Part shown: positions 1 to 7,467 of the stretch, piece after piece
Position numbering within the stretch: the stretch's first letter is position 1
Layout of the letters: every line of letters starts with the position of its first letter
Source of the DNA: a virus
Virus record (IMG/VR): IMGVR_UViG_3300025873_000009
Span: 1 to 39,024 of that record
Length of the DNA: 39,024 bases
Strand: one strand, 5' to 3'
Notes under the pieces: generated by a model
The model's input: the letters and a program-made list of their open reading frames with translations, nothing else
Databases searched by the model: none
What the model was told of the DNA's origin: nothing
Position numbers and translations under genes: made by a program

Positions 1-844
1 CCCTCAACTCCATCGCTGCATAGTCTACAGTAATAAAGGAGTGTCCTTCGGGAGCAGTGAACATACTTCTTATATTGTGCTTGTCTTCTCTGGGTAGAGT
101 GTGGAAGGATACACCCATGTTACTATAAGAAGCACAACTAAGACGACCAGTTAAAGTCCCGTCCATTCGGTAATCTACATACACCTTATCCGTACCATTA
201 AAGTCTACCGCTCTCTTAATACCATTCACATAAGTATTATACAGCTTTTGTACTTTGCGTAGCTCTAATAAGGAATCTAACCAACCCTTAGCCTCACGCA
301 AATCTTCTGTAGACTTCTTGCTAATGTAGTCTTCACTGATTTGCTTGTCTAGATTCTTATATTTCTTCTTGCCACGCTTTTCTAGCTCCGCATCTATCTG
401 TGTTAAAAGTATATCTAATGATTGTTTGTTGGTGGAGGGGCTGCCCTTGTCTGTCATTATAGGTGGGTAAAAACCGAACCCTGAATCAGAGTAGAGAATA
501 TCAATAAGATCTTTTGTAGACAACAAGTTTGCAGTCTTCGCTACCTTGTCTGACACATACAATCCATCTTCAATATCCATCAACAACTGATTCAGGGTTC
601 GGCCCACCACACCCAACTCATCTAAGCTAACATCCAATCCTCTATACTCAATGTCTGCGAATACGGGGAAAAGAGGAGAAAGAAGTTTGTCTAGCACAGG
701 TAATGTACCATTCGCCACCAGTTTGTCCCTTAGCTCATCATATATCCTCAAAGTATATGACGCATCCAAGGCATTACCCGTTGCACACTCTTCCAGGGTA
801 AGTGCTGCCCAATCAAACTTCTTCCCCTCTTTTACCGTAAGCAT
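1..844 (-). CDS. Family A DNA polymerase, polymerase part (partial, runs off window)
   Basis: This is the polymerase half of a Pol I-type replicative DNA polymerase, read in frame from an ATG at 844 to the window edge (281 codons, 3' end missing). The first 30 residues contain NALDASYTLRIYDEL, which matches the exonuclease motif III region of DEDD exonucleases. Further on come DGTLTGRLS and then DYAAMELR, the family A motif A with its metal-binding Asp. Motifs B and C would lie outside the window. The start overlaps the stop of the membrane-protein gene upstream (TAATG), with a ribosome site AAAGGAT about 11 bases before the ATG. The missing exonuclease motifs I and II are in the gene at 1119-2129, so the enzyme appears to be made as two chains. 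Identification as family A is firm; assembly from two chains is inferred. Confidence 0.93.
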   Translation of the reverse strand, partial: MLTVKEGKKFDWAALTLEECATGNALDASYTLRIYDELRDKLVANGTLPVLDKLLSPLFPVFADIEYRGLDVSLDELGVVGRTLNQLLMDIEDGLYVSDKVAKTANLLSTKDLIDILYSDSGFGFYPPIMTDKGSPSTNKQSLDILLTQIDAELEKRGKKKYKNLDKQISEDYISKKSTEDLREAKGWLDSLLELRKVQKLYNTYVNGIKRAVDFNGTDKVYVDYRMDGTLTGRLSCASYSNMGVSFHTLPREDKHNIRSMFTAPEGHSFITVDYAAMELR

Positions 845-1119
845 TAGTTAACCACATCCTTTAATAGTAGTAACATACTTGTTGATCCGATTACCATACC
901 ACAAGCGCAACAGAAGGTAATCTTTAATCGTGTTTTTGTGTCTTTGCTGTCTATGAAATACTTAATACTTAAGAAGTTAATAAAGGGAAGAGAGAACCCT
1001 AAACACATCTGGGCTACGATGTATTCATGTGCGATCAGATAACCATAGCAGGAGGCAACAAAGTCTCCCAAAACAGTTAGAAGAAAGACAGTAATATATT
1101 TCTTCGGTGTCATGATCAT
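844..1119 (-). CDS. Small three-helix membrane protein inserted between polymerase halves
   Basis: The 91-residue product is strongly hydrophobic, with likely membrane segments at about residues 8-29, 33-56 and 65-86 and a short charged loop (DSKDTKTR) before the last one. It contains several cysteines, including a CCAC cluster in the third segment. I do not recognise the family; a holin-like or superinfection-exclusion role is possible but nothing in the sequence proves it. Its start overlaps the stop of the exonuclease gene and its stop overlaps the polymerase start, both as TAATG, and GGAG lies 8 bases before its ATG. That tidy packing and the hydrophobic pattern argue that it is a translated gene and not spacer. 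It sits exactly where an intact polymerase would be continuous. Confidence 0.75.
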   Translation of the reverse strand: MIMTPKKYITVFLLTVLGDFVASCYGYLIAHEYIVAQMCLGFSLPFINFLSIKYFIDSKDTKTRLKITFCCACGMVIGSTSMLLLLKDVVN

Positions 1120-2129
1120 TAGAAGTTCTCCAATTCTTCAGGGAAGAAGAGTTTCACTAGATCCATGAGACTCTTCGGGAGGACTTCGTTATACAGGTGT
1201 GCCATTATTTTTGTATCGTATACATTCACAGGAGAAATACCATACTTGAGGAGAAACTTAATATCAAACTTACAGTTCTGAAGGATCTTCTTATTGGCTT
1301 GATTCTCCAGCACCCACTTCACATGAGTACGCAGTATACTAGCACCTTCCTCTTCAGTAAAAGGACTTTCTCTATGAAATATTGGAATAACCCAATTTCC
1401 TTTGTGAGTGCTAAAGGCTATAGTCATAATGGTGTCTGTTAAAAAGTTAAGCCCTGTGGTCTCAATGTCACACGCTAGGTCTACCCCAGTTTGGGATAAT
1501 TCATCACAGACCTTTTCGACTTCCTCCATGGTGGAAAGTAAAAGGTAATCAAAGTCTGCCTTTGTGGTGTTTCCAAACACATACTTGTCAACAGAGTTCT
1601 TAATATCCCTTTCAAATAGGAACTTATTCTTGGGCTCTACTACCACAGAGTACGGATGGTACAAAGGAACCACATTATAATCTTCGTACAGGTACAAGGA
1701 ACCCCTCTTATTATTAATCCCAGACTTTTTAATCAGCATCTTCATGGCTAGGTTACCACAAACGAACACTAGCTTAGGCTTGTAGCTATCTATAGTACGG
1801 GACAAGTGGGCTCTACAAATCTCCCTATCTGATGGGGTCATATCAGCATCCTTAACACTAGGACACTTTACAGAGGGAGAGAATGCATAAGAAACTTTAA
1901 GTGGTACTATAATATCTTCGATAAGTTCTTTTGCTTGTTTTGGTAGGGGGATACACTTCCCATTATTTTTACAGGCATAGGACTCAGTAACAAATAGGAC
2001 ATCTACGGGCTTAACATCCTCATAATCAACAATACAATGTTCGGACTTGTTGATCTTAAGAATGGAGCAACCCTCACACAGAGGATTGATACCCACTCCG
2101 CTCTCAGCATATAAATTATTAAGGTTCAT
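1119..2129 (-). CDS. Uracil-DNA glycosylase-like domain fused to DEDD 3'-5' exonuclease (N-terminal polymerase part)
   Basis: The protein has 336 residues. Residues 1-180 resemble family 4 uracil-DNA glycosylases: four cysteines at 18, 21, 89 and 105 are placed like the 4Fe-4S ligands, and YHPYS near 157 matches the His-Pro motif. The usual glycine-rich GEAPG motif is replaced around residue 48 (VTESYACK), so glycosylase activity is doubtful. Residues 215-336 form the start of a proofreading exonuclease: D221 and E223 (motif I, DIETTG), N285 and D289 (motif II). The chain stops before motif III, which is found at the start of the downstream polymerase gene. A UDG-exonuclease-polymerase fusion is known in Bacillus phage SPO1. 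Start codon: the ATG at 2129 overlaps the divergent gp55-like start by two bases. Confidence 0.85.
   Translation of the reverse strand: MNLNNLYAESGVGINPLCEGCSILKINKSEHCIVDYEDVKPVDVLFVTESYACKNNGKCIPLPKQAKELIEDIIVPLKVSYAFSPSVKCPSVKDADMTPSDREICRAHLSRTIDSYKPKLVFVCGNLAMKMLIKKSGINNKRGSLYLYEDYNVVPLYHPYSVVVEPKNKFLFERDIKNSVDKYVFGNTTKADFDYLLLSTMEEVEKVCDELSQTGVDLACDIETTGLNFLTDTIMTIAFSTHKGNWVIPIFHRESPFTEEEGASILRTHVKWVLENQANKKILQNCKFDIKFLLKYGISPVNVYDTKIMAHLYNEVLPKSLMDLVKLFFPEELENF
2086..2115 (+). promoter_or_regulatory. Possible sigma70-type promoter for the gp55-like gene
   Basis: TTGATA at 2086-2091 and TATAAA at 2110-2115 are separated by 18 bases, each one mismatch from the bacterial consensus. The pair lies inside the start of the divergent exonuclease gene, where a promoter for the plus-strand gene must sit because there is no intergenic space. 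The predicted start of transcription falls almost on the AAGG ribosome site, giving a very short leader, which weakens the case. The overlapping TATAAATT is also one base from the T4 late box. Confidence 0.3.
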
Positions 2130-2469
2130 GGCGAAACATTACATAGACAACAATAGGTTTGAGGAACTAATCTTATTATACCAAGACGAGCCAAGAAAAC
2201 ATGAGGAAGAGCTATTTTCTATGTTTGATCTGCTAATACAGAACATACTAGTGTCTTATGGATTTGCTGTAGATCTGGAAGATGCCAAACAAGATTGCTT
2301 TGTATTAATTCTAAAAACATTAGGGAAGTTTAAACCAGAGAACGGAAAAGCTTTTAATTACTTCACTACAATTATAATGAATAACCTAAGGCTAATCTAC
2401 ACCAAGAATAAAAAGTACAGAGAGAAGCTAGATGCTTACGAAGAGTTGTTAAGAAATAAATCTAGTTAG
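2128..2469 (+). CDS. gp55: T4 gp55-like late sigma factor
   Basis: The 113-residue product resembles the sigma region 2 core of T4-type late sigma factors: a helix with LEDAKQDCF, then LGKFKPENGKAFNYFTTI and a following helix with a basic patch (TKNKKYREK). In T4, gp55 replaces the host sigma factor and directs RNA polymerase to TATAAATA boxes of late genes. The frame is open further upstream, but the ATG at 2128 has AAGG four bases before it and starts the recognisable domain. At 113 residues it is much shorter than T4 gp55 (185), and I see no clear hydrophobic clamp-binding tail. It is one of only two plus-strand genes in the window and converges with the next minus gene, overlapping it by four bases. 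Family assignment is by pattern, without alignment. Confidence 0.75.
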   Translation: MAKHYIDNNRFEELILLYQDEPRKHEEELFSMFDLLIQNILVSYGFAVDLEDAKQDCFVLILKTLGKFKPENGKAFNYFTTIIMNNLRLIYTKNKKYREKLDAYEELLRNKSS

Positions 2470-2765
2470 CCATATCTTCTCATAGCTAACAACGCATACC
2501 CAACTATGTCCTGGTAAGGGTTCTCTTCGAATGCGTCTGGATCATTAGCTATACGAAATAACTTATCCAGTATCCTGGCAATCGTAAGGAGATCATCATA
2601 CTGATCTACCTTAATGCCCTTAGGAAACATTTCCATTAGGCATCTACCACTCCTACCGAACGAGTCCCCATAAGCTTTCTGCTTATCCTCAACAAGCTTC
2701 CCCACCATAGATCCTATATCTGAATAGGTTCTATCGGAAGCCTTCTTCGTATACTCCTGTGACAT
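2466..2765 (-). CDS. Small MazG/DUF1599-like alpha-helical protein
   Basis: The 99-residue product resembles the small phage proteins grouped as nucleotide-modification-associated or DUF1599 domains, distantly related to MazG-type nucleotide pyrophosphohydrolases. Visible features are KQKAYGDSF near residue 30, a central DDLLTIARILDKLFRI helix, and a C-terminal helix with DIVGYALLAMRRYG, which fits the D-x-x-x-Y/A pattern at the end of these domains. A role in nucleotide pools or base modification is inferred from the family only. The ATG at 2765 overlaps the stop of the upstream gene (TAATG), with GGAG five bases before it. It lies with polymerase-related genes, which fits a nucleotide-metabolism role. 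Confidence 0.6.
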   Translation of the reverse strand: MSQEYTKKASDRTYSDIGSMVGKLVEDKQKAYGDSFGRSGRCLMEMFPKGIKVDQYDDLLTIARILDKLFRIANDPDAFEENPYQDIVGYALLAMRRYG

Positions 2766-3079
2766 TACTTCTCCAAGCGTAGTCGTTTATAAATATCAGT
2801 TACATGGTCAGTCACGGTGAGTCTCTTGTCTCTGCCGCGCCCTTCCAATACTACCAAGCACGGAGTCTTTTTCACACCCCAAATCACAAAACTGTGTGGG
2901 GTGTCGAAGGAATTTACTACAGACAGAGGTACTCTAGGAGGTTTGTTTTTAATAGCTTCCAATACATTATCAGAAACTGTATCCCACAAGGAAGTAAAGA
3001 GAATAAATTCCCTGTTGCCCCGTGCCCTCTGATCTTTAATAAGTTTATTTAATTCGTTCTCTTTTAATAAAGTTCTCAA
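2765..3079 (-). CDS. Thioredoxin-fold protein without CxxC
   Basis: The 104-residue product looks like a thioredoxin fold: a first strand REFILFTS, a helix with DTVSDNVLEAI, a second strand PLSVVNSFD, then KKTPCLVVL, which matches the cis-proline strand of thioredoxins. The redox CxxC expected after the first strand is absent; SLWD occupies that place. The only cysteine is the one after the cis-proline. A redox reaction is therefore unlikely and a binding role more likely, as T7 polymerase uses host thioredoxin as a processivity factor, but no partner can be named here. No ATG exists near the N-terminus; the best start is TTG at 3079, whose last two bases form the TGA stop of the upstream gene (TTGA overlap). 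Confidence 0.55.
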   Translation of the reverse strand: MRTLLKENELNKLIKDQRARGNREFILFTSLWDTVSDNVLEAIKNKPPRVPLSVVNSFDTPHSFVIWGVKKTPCLVVLEGRGRDKRLTVTDHVTDIYKRLRLEK

Positions 3080-3423
3080 TCTACTTGCTCTTCAACAGGA
3101 GTTTCTACGGATTCTTCTTCAGGGATTTGAACATCCTCATCATTCTTAGCTAACTCTTCAGAAATCTTTGCAGCAAGGTTAGTCTCTAAAGTAGAGAGTC
3201 CTAAGAAGAATATAGATTTAATAAAATTCTCCTCGCTGATCTGGTCTGGTTTAGTTTGGTTCTTAAAATTTGTGAAGGCAGTAGTTTCTTCCCTACTTAA
3301 CTTAAAATTAATTTTCATACGATTTCTATTCCTATGCTCAACTGTAATGGTCCAATCATCAGGAGATAGCTGACCTATATCAAAATCCCCCTCCTCATAA
3401 TTATCTAATGTATTATCTGACAT
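3076..3423 (-). CDS. Conserved-looking small acidic protein, function unknown
   Basis: The 115-residue product has an acidic N-terminus, a middle beta-rich part (WTITVEHRNRNRMKINFKLS) followed by predicted helices (REETTAFTNF, EENFIKSIFFLGLSTLE), and a strongly acidic tail rich in Glu and Val. I do not recognise a family. It is the first gene of a coupled set with the thioredoxin-fold and MazG-like genes, and it is divergent from the nuclease gene with 33 bases between the two starts. The location next to gp55 makes a role in late transcription, such as a gp33-type co-activator, worth testing, but no sequence feature of gp33 is evident. Confidence 0.6.
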   Translation of the reverse strand: MSDNTLDNYEEGDFDIGQLSPDDWTITVEHRNRNRMKINFKLSREETTAFTNFKNQTKPDQISEENFIKSIFFLGLSTLETNLAAKISEELAKNDEDVQIPEEESVETPVEEQVD

Positions 3424-3456
3424 AACCTATAATAGTACAGCAAGGAAGTGAAACTA

Positions 3457-3981
3457 ATGAAAGATACATATAATTTAGACAATCTGCGTAAGAAACCTAA
3501 GCGTAAGAATAGTAAGGCCAAGGGATCAGCGTTTGAAAGGAAGGTAGCAAAGCTTCTTAATGAACACTTTGAAACAACAGACTTCCAAAGAACACCTGGG
3601 TCAGGAGCATTTGCTACCACGCATAAGCTACCAGACCACCTAAAGATACATGGGGATTTGATAACTCCTAAGAATTTCATCTATACCATCGAATGTAAGA
3701 AGGGTTACAACGATCTGGACCTATACTCTCTACTCAATCCAAAATCTAAGATCTATGAGTTCATCAAACAGACAGAAAAAGATGCTGATGAAGCAAATAA
3801 ATCAGGATTAGTGTTGATGGCTCAGGATCGTCGTGATATTATAGTTTTAACTAAGCAAGATAGCCATATATGTAATCAACTAAAGCTTAACAACAAAAGA
3901 ATAATATACATCTTGAAGGACTATGCCTTAATAGCTTTTAAAGATCTTTTAAGTGTAGATAGGTCTTTATTCTTTAATTAA
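3457..3981 (+). CDS. PD-(D/E)XK nuclease, Holliday-junction-resolvase-like
   Basis: The 174-residue product carries the layout of archaeal Hjc-type and related phage nucleases: a basic N-terminal stretch (RKKPKRKNSKAKG), then GSAFERKVAKLL with E27, the TPGSGAF loop, D67 in HGDLIT and E79-C-K81 (the D-x(n)-ExK metal site). This class cuts branched DNA such as Holliday junctions or acts in recombination and packaging clean-up. A GTG nine bases upstream is also in frame, but AAGGA at 3442-3446 is ten bases from the ATG at 3457 and only one base from the GTG, so ATG is preferred. TATAAT at 3428-3433 may be its -10 element, without a convincing -35. Its end overlaps the convergent 939-residue gene by 15 bases. 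Confidence 0.75.
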   Translation: MKDTYNLDNLRKKPKRKNSKAKGSAFERKVAKLLNEHFETTDFQRTPGSGAFATTHKLPDHLKIHGDLITPKNFIYTIECKKGYNDLDLYSLLNPKSKIYEFIKQTEKDADEANKSGLVLMAQDRRDIIVLTKQDSHICNQLKLNNKRIIYILKDYALIAFKDLLSVDRSLFFN

Positions 3982-6786
3982 GTGACTAAACATTAACTCT
4001 TGAACTTCTAAGAGCTTGTTCATTATTTCTGTTGGAGAATATTCTATACCTTCCTTAATAGGCTTAGGTGGTCTATACTCTGTAGTACTTTGAGCTTCCT
4101 TCTCTTTCCCCCCACTACCAGTTTTATAGGCTAGAGTTCCATGCTCACTTGGGAAACTGAATTGTTGTTTATCAAATTGTATTTCGTCTAGGGGACTTTC
4201 TGACCCCATAAATCCACCTAACACTTTTTTTATGGTTTCATTTCTTCCTGTCTGAGTAGATCTATCTTCCTTTGGAAAAATAGTTGCATCCTTCGCCCAG
4301 TTTCTATCAAATCCACCACGCATCATAACTAAAGCTGTTGTATGTTTCCACGATTCTATTCGTGCCTCGGCATTGCTCGGGGATTCACCTTCTTTCTTTG
4401 GGCCTAACCCTTGACGCAGACTCCCTAAGAATATAGCTTTATGTAACTTTCCGACTATCCCATTCTTCTCCAGTTCTGCTCTAGCACTTCCTGCTCCCCC
4501 CTCTCCAATAAGAATACCTATCTGGTCTTCTGTTATGTCTAAAGGATTTTCATCAGCCCCTATAGCAGCCCACAACTCTCCCCTTACTTGTGTAGGGTTA
4601 AGGGATGGTGATTTACCATTCTGTAACATTGCTAAGTTCTGAAAGTGTTGATCCATAGAATCAAAGTTATCTATAACAGCATCTAAATGAGCATTTGAAC
4701 CAAACATACCGTTACCCGTCATACCAGCCATCCACTGCCCAGCATGGCTCTCTTCATAAGCAGTTCTTACCTCTGGGTCTGGGTCATTGATAGCAGCACG
4801 AAGACCACCTAACTCAGCAGACATAGTTTCAGAAATTTGATGTGGCCCAGGTTGTTTTCTATAGTTAATTCTTCCTGTAGTATTACATTTCAGACTTTCA
4901 TACCCTATGTAAACCTCTTCATCATCAGACTCAACATTCCACTTCTTTTTAAATTCTTTCCACGCTTTTTCACCAGTCTTGGGATCCTTTTTAAGGGCTG
5001 TTTTAGAAACCCCACCTTCAACTAATTTTTTTAGGCTTACTGGGGTCTCACTAAACCCTCTGCTACCTTGGAATTTTCTAGCTTTTTCTTTATCTCGAAA
5101 TAAATATACTTGATCTGATAAGAACCCATTTTCCCCAGCGAGACCAAACATTGTTCCTCCCCCACCAACTCTGTGTATAAAGTCTGCGCCAGATTTCCGT
5201 ATAGGATCCTGCCTTAAGGTCATCATTTTTCTTGCAAAAGCTTCAAAACTTTTGCCTCCGAACGCTTCCTCGTATTGTTCAACCCATGCTTTCACACCTT
5301 CCCACTCATCAGTTAAAGCCCCACCAGCCTCCAATGCCTCCTCACTTACAGACAGTACTCTCCCTATATTATCACCCCACTTCTTCCTTAATTCTACATA
5401 TGCCCTCGCTACTCGTTGTTGTATCTCTTTAACTTCGCTGGGAGTTTTTTTACCTGGAGTCTTTTGATCTATGGCTAGACCCACGGTGCCTAGTAACTCA
5501 TCTGCCTGTGCGACCATTAATTGTAATTGGTCTAACTCTTCAGTAACCTCTGTGGTAGCTAAGTTAGCTTTGTGTGCTGCTGGTGAGTGCCTATATGCCT
5601 CTAGTAAATCTACTACAGGTATTTTAGAATCCCCACTATCATCTTTATCTAATACTTCATTATATTTGGTAAAAATCTCTTGAAATGCACCTTTACCTTT
5701 GGGTGATGCAGTAAAAGTAATTAAAGTGTCATCCCCAGCGTTAAAATATAGAACCTCTTTCCAGGCACCACCAGACCTATCCCTTTGTTTAACTATGCTT
5801 AAATTATTCATCATATAGTCACGATCATCTTGAGAGACATCTGATAAGGTCTTACCAGCAATATCCATAGCCTTTATCATCGTAGTTAAAGCACCTAAAG
5901 CTTCTTCTGGGGTAGCTTCAATATCTTCCTTTTTTAGTATACCCTTAACATCCCACTCCCCCCGAGAAGCATTTTCAAAAGTTTGGTTTAATACCCCAAA
6001 GATAGAAGTTTTTAATTCTGGATCAAAAAATGGATCACTAGCAACCCAATTCCCCTCTGCATCTACCTCCCCACCCCTGCTCATTAATTGCATGAGATGT
6101 TTTCTAGTTTCCCTCTCTTCCTCTGGAGTTAAATTCCCTGCCTCTAGATGCTTAGATAATGTTTCTAGTAGAACCCTACCCTGTTCACTATTACGCAAAT
6201 AATTTGATTCTGGTGTTGCGCCCTCTCCGAATTCCTCTGCACCCCCACCCCCTCCGAAAATATACTTAGATAAAGCATTTCTATAATCTTTTAATTGTGG
6301 CGAGGTTGAACAATTACCAAAAACAATAAGGGAATCTCCCCACATAATACCCCCACCACATGGTTTATCTGGTACTGCTTTTGGACTAGCGGTACTATCT
6401 GTAGTAGTGGAGGTAGTATCTGCTGGCTTTTCTACTGGAGATCCCCCCTGCACCAAGGTTAGCTCTGGAGGAAAAGAAGAAGATGCTTTTACAGCCTGAT
6501 CAATCGAAGTTACTTTCTGCCCAGACATTTGCCCCCCAGGCAAACCACCATCTATCCCAGGAAAGATAGCCTCCATTTTGGCTATTACTTCTTTTTTAAT
6601 TTCCCCTTCTCTGCCCTCATCTTTTAAATCACCAAAGTTTGGGGCTTCTCCTGGCTCTCTGCTTGGTTCACCAGCCCTAGATTTACCCTCCTTTTCTGTA
6701 TATTCTTTAAGAGAATCAATGGAAGCACTAAACTTCCTCTTCTTAAGGAGGGCATAGCTGGTAAGTAAATCGTTAAAAAAATCCAT
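3967..6786 (-). CDS. Large protein of unknown function, probable virion component
   Basis: The 939-residue product follows the tail tube gene on the same strand. I recognise no domain. The N-terminus has a basic segment (LLKKRKF), then a charged, proline/glycine-rich stretch, a Ser/Thr-rich linker around residues 110-130 and a run of five glycines near 180. The rest is mostly helical and charged, with about three cysteines, no signal peptide and no clear membrane helix. Size and position suggest a structural or ejected protein, but it could be an effector. The ATG at 6786 begins MDFFNDLL; a GTG 36 bases further upstream is in frame but lies within the terminator-like hairpin. No ribosome site precedes either start; the leader is T-rich. 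Confidence 0.65.
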   Translation of the reverse strand: MDFFNDLLTSYALLKKRKFSASIDSLKEYTEKEGKSRAGEPSREPGEAPNFGDLKDEGREGEIKKEVIAKMEAIFPGIDGGLPGGQMSGQKVTSIDQAVKASSSFPPELTLVQGGSPVEKPADTTSTTTDSTASPKAVPDKPCGGGIMWGDSLIVFGNCSTSPQLKDYRNALSKYIFGGGGGAEEFGEGATPESNYLRNSEQGRVLLETLSKHLEAGNLTPEEERETRKHLMQLMSRGGEVDAEGNWVASDPFFDPELKTSIFGVLNQTFENASRGEWDVKGILKKEDIEATPEEALGALTTMIKAMDIAGKTLSDVSQDDRDYMMNNLSIVKQRDRSGGAWKEVLYFNAGDDTLITFTASPKGKGAFQEIFTKYNEVLDKDDSGDSKIPVVDLLEAYRHSPAAHKANLATTEVTEELDQLQLMVAQADELLGTVGLAIDQKTPGKKTPSEVKEIQQRVARAYVELRKKWGDNIGRVLSVSEEALEAGGALTDEWEGVKAWVEQYEEAFGGKSFEAFARKMMTLRQDPIRKSGADFIHRVGGGGTMFGLAGENGFLSDQVYLFRDKEKARKFQGSRGFSETPVSLKKLVEGGVSKTALKKDPKTGEKAWKEFKKKWNVESDDEEVYIGYESLKCNTTGRINYRKQPGPHQISETMSAELGGLRAAINDPDPEVRTAYEESHAGQWMAGMTGNGMFGSNAHLDAVIDNFDSMDQHFQNLAMLQNGKSPSLNPTQVRGELWAAIGADENPLDITEDQIGILIGEGGAGSARAELEKNGIVGKLHKAIFLGSLRQGLGPKKEGESPSNAEARIESWKHTTALVMMRGGFDRNWAKDATIFPKEDRSTQTGRNETIKKVLGGFMGSESPLDEIQFDKQQFSFPSEHGTLAYKTGSGGKEKEAQSTTEYRPPKPIKEGIEYSPTEIMNKLLEVQELMFSHLIKE

Positions 6787-6797
6787 GGTAAAAGTAA

Positions 6798-6840
6798 AAA
6801 AACCCAACCCAACCAGAAACACAGGCTGAATTGGGTTTTG
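6798..6840 (-). terminator. Terminator-like hairpin after the tail tube gene
   Basis: On the minus strand AAAACCCAA (6839-6831) can pair with TTGGGTTTT (6807-6799), with a competing nearer partner TTGGGTT at 6812-6806. The second arm runs into a T7 tract (6803-6797 region), giving a rho-independent terminator shape for the gp18-gp19 transcript. It is also the leader of the 939-residue gene, whose ATG is only about 12 bases downstream of the T-run. Confidence 0.6.
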
Positions 6841-6844
6841 AGTC

Positions 6845-6852
6845 TATTTATT
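6845..6852 (-). promoter_or_regulatory. Late-promoter-like box AATAAATA
   Basis: The minus strand reads AATAAATA, matching the NATAAATA form of T4-type late promoters. It lies between the tail tube stop and the hairpin at 6798-6840. A transcript from it would begin near 6838 and carry that hairpin at its 5' end before the 939-residue gene. AT-rich context makes chance matches common. Confidence 0.3.
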
Positions 6853-6865
6853 ATAGTTAATTATT

Positions 6866-7456
6866 CTAGACAGCAGTTCCTTTCTGAAGAAGGAAGTCGT
6901 AACGGAAGGTTGCGTTTACTGTATCAAATTCGTTAGTAGAGTAGTTCTTCTCTGCTTTATTAAAAGCTTTAGGATAGACTCCTCTAAGTTCAACCATGGA
7001 GACTGGCTCCATCTGACCATTTAATTCTAAAATTTCTACCTTAGACTTAAAGGACGCAGGAGTATTTAAGAAAGTAGAGGTCATCTCACCAGTAGTCGGA
7101 TCATAAATAGTCTGGAAGTACTTGTAAAGTTGCCACCCAGTCTTAGTTTTAAGTAAGTTATCAAAGGTTACTTCAAGCTCACCAAAGGAGGGGCGACCTG
7201 GGTAGTAAACCTTATCATTAACTCTGTTAACTTCAATATCTTCTACGGAAGCCTGTAAACCAGCAACTTGCTTCGCAGCTAATGTTAGGGGCTTACTAAA
7301 CCCTATAGGAACTTCAATCTCTGCTGGAGGATAAAAAGTTATCTCCCACTGATAAGCTCTAATAGAATCTAAGTCTTGAGATATTGCTGGAAGTCCAGTA
7401 CCAGCATTGAGATCTCTGTTTAATGCTTGTGAAGCGTAATAAGAACTTTTAGCCAT
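6866..7456 (-). CDS. gp19: Tail tube protein, gp19-like
   Basis: The 196-residue product is the inner tube subunit of the contractile tail; hexamer rings stack inside the sheath. It shows the gp19 family pattern: a central YYPGRPSFGELEVTFDN strand pair, then TGWQLYKYFQTIYDP, and a late strand FDTVNATFRYDFLL. T4 gp19 has 163 residues, so this one is somewhat longer. It sits 11 bases after the sheath gene, the normal 18-19 order, with AAGGAT before the ATG at 7456. Transcription probably continues from the sheath gene and ends at the hairpin near 6800. Confidence 0.92.
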   Translation of the reverse strand: MAKSSYYASQALNRDLNAGTGLPAISQDLDSIRAYQWEITFYPPAEIEVPIGFSKPLTLAAKQVAGLQASVEDIEVNRVNDKVYYPGRPSFGELEVTFDNLLKTKTGWQLYKYFQTIYDPTTGEMTSTFLNTPASFKSKVEILELNGQMEPVSMVELRGVYPKAFNKAEKNYSTNEFDTVNATFRYDFLLQKGTAV

Positions 7457-7467
7457 AATTTAATCCT

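Noticed and set aside
842-1121. Group I intron in the polymerase gene
   Set aside because: The SPO1 polymerase gene holds one, but here the 280 bases form a complete ORF with ribosome sites and I see no P7/S-type core sequences.
2047-2127. Longer N-terminus for the gp55-like protein
   Set aside because: The extension is antisense to the exonuclease start and lacks a ribosome site; the ATG at 2128 has one.
2788-2795. Plus-strand TATAAATA box
   Set aside because: It lies inside a minus-strand gene with no plus-strand gene after it.
3448-3456. GTG start of the nuclease
   Set aside because: The AAGGA ribosome site is only one base away from it; the ATG at 3457 has normal spacing.
6787-6822. 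Upstream GTG start of the 939-residue gene
   Set aside because: It lies in the terminator hairpin and has no ribosome site.
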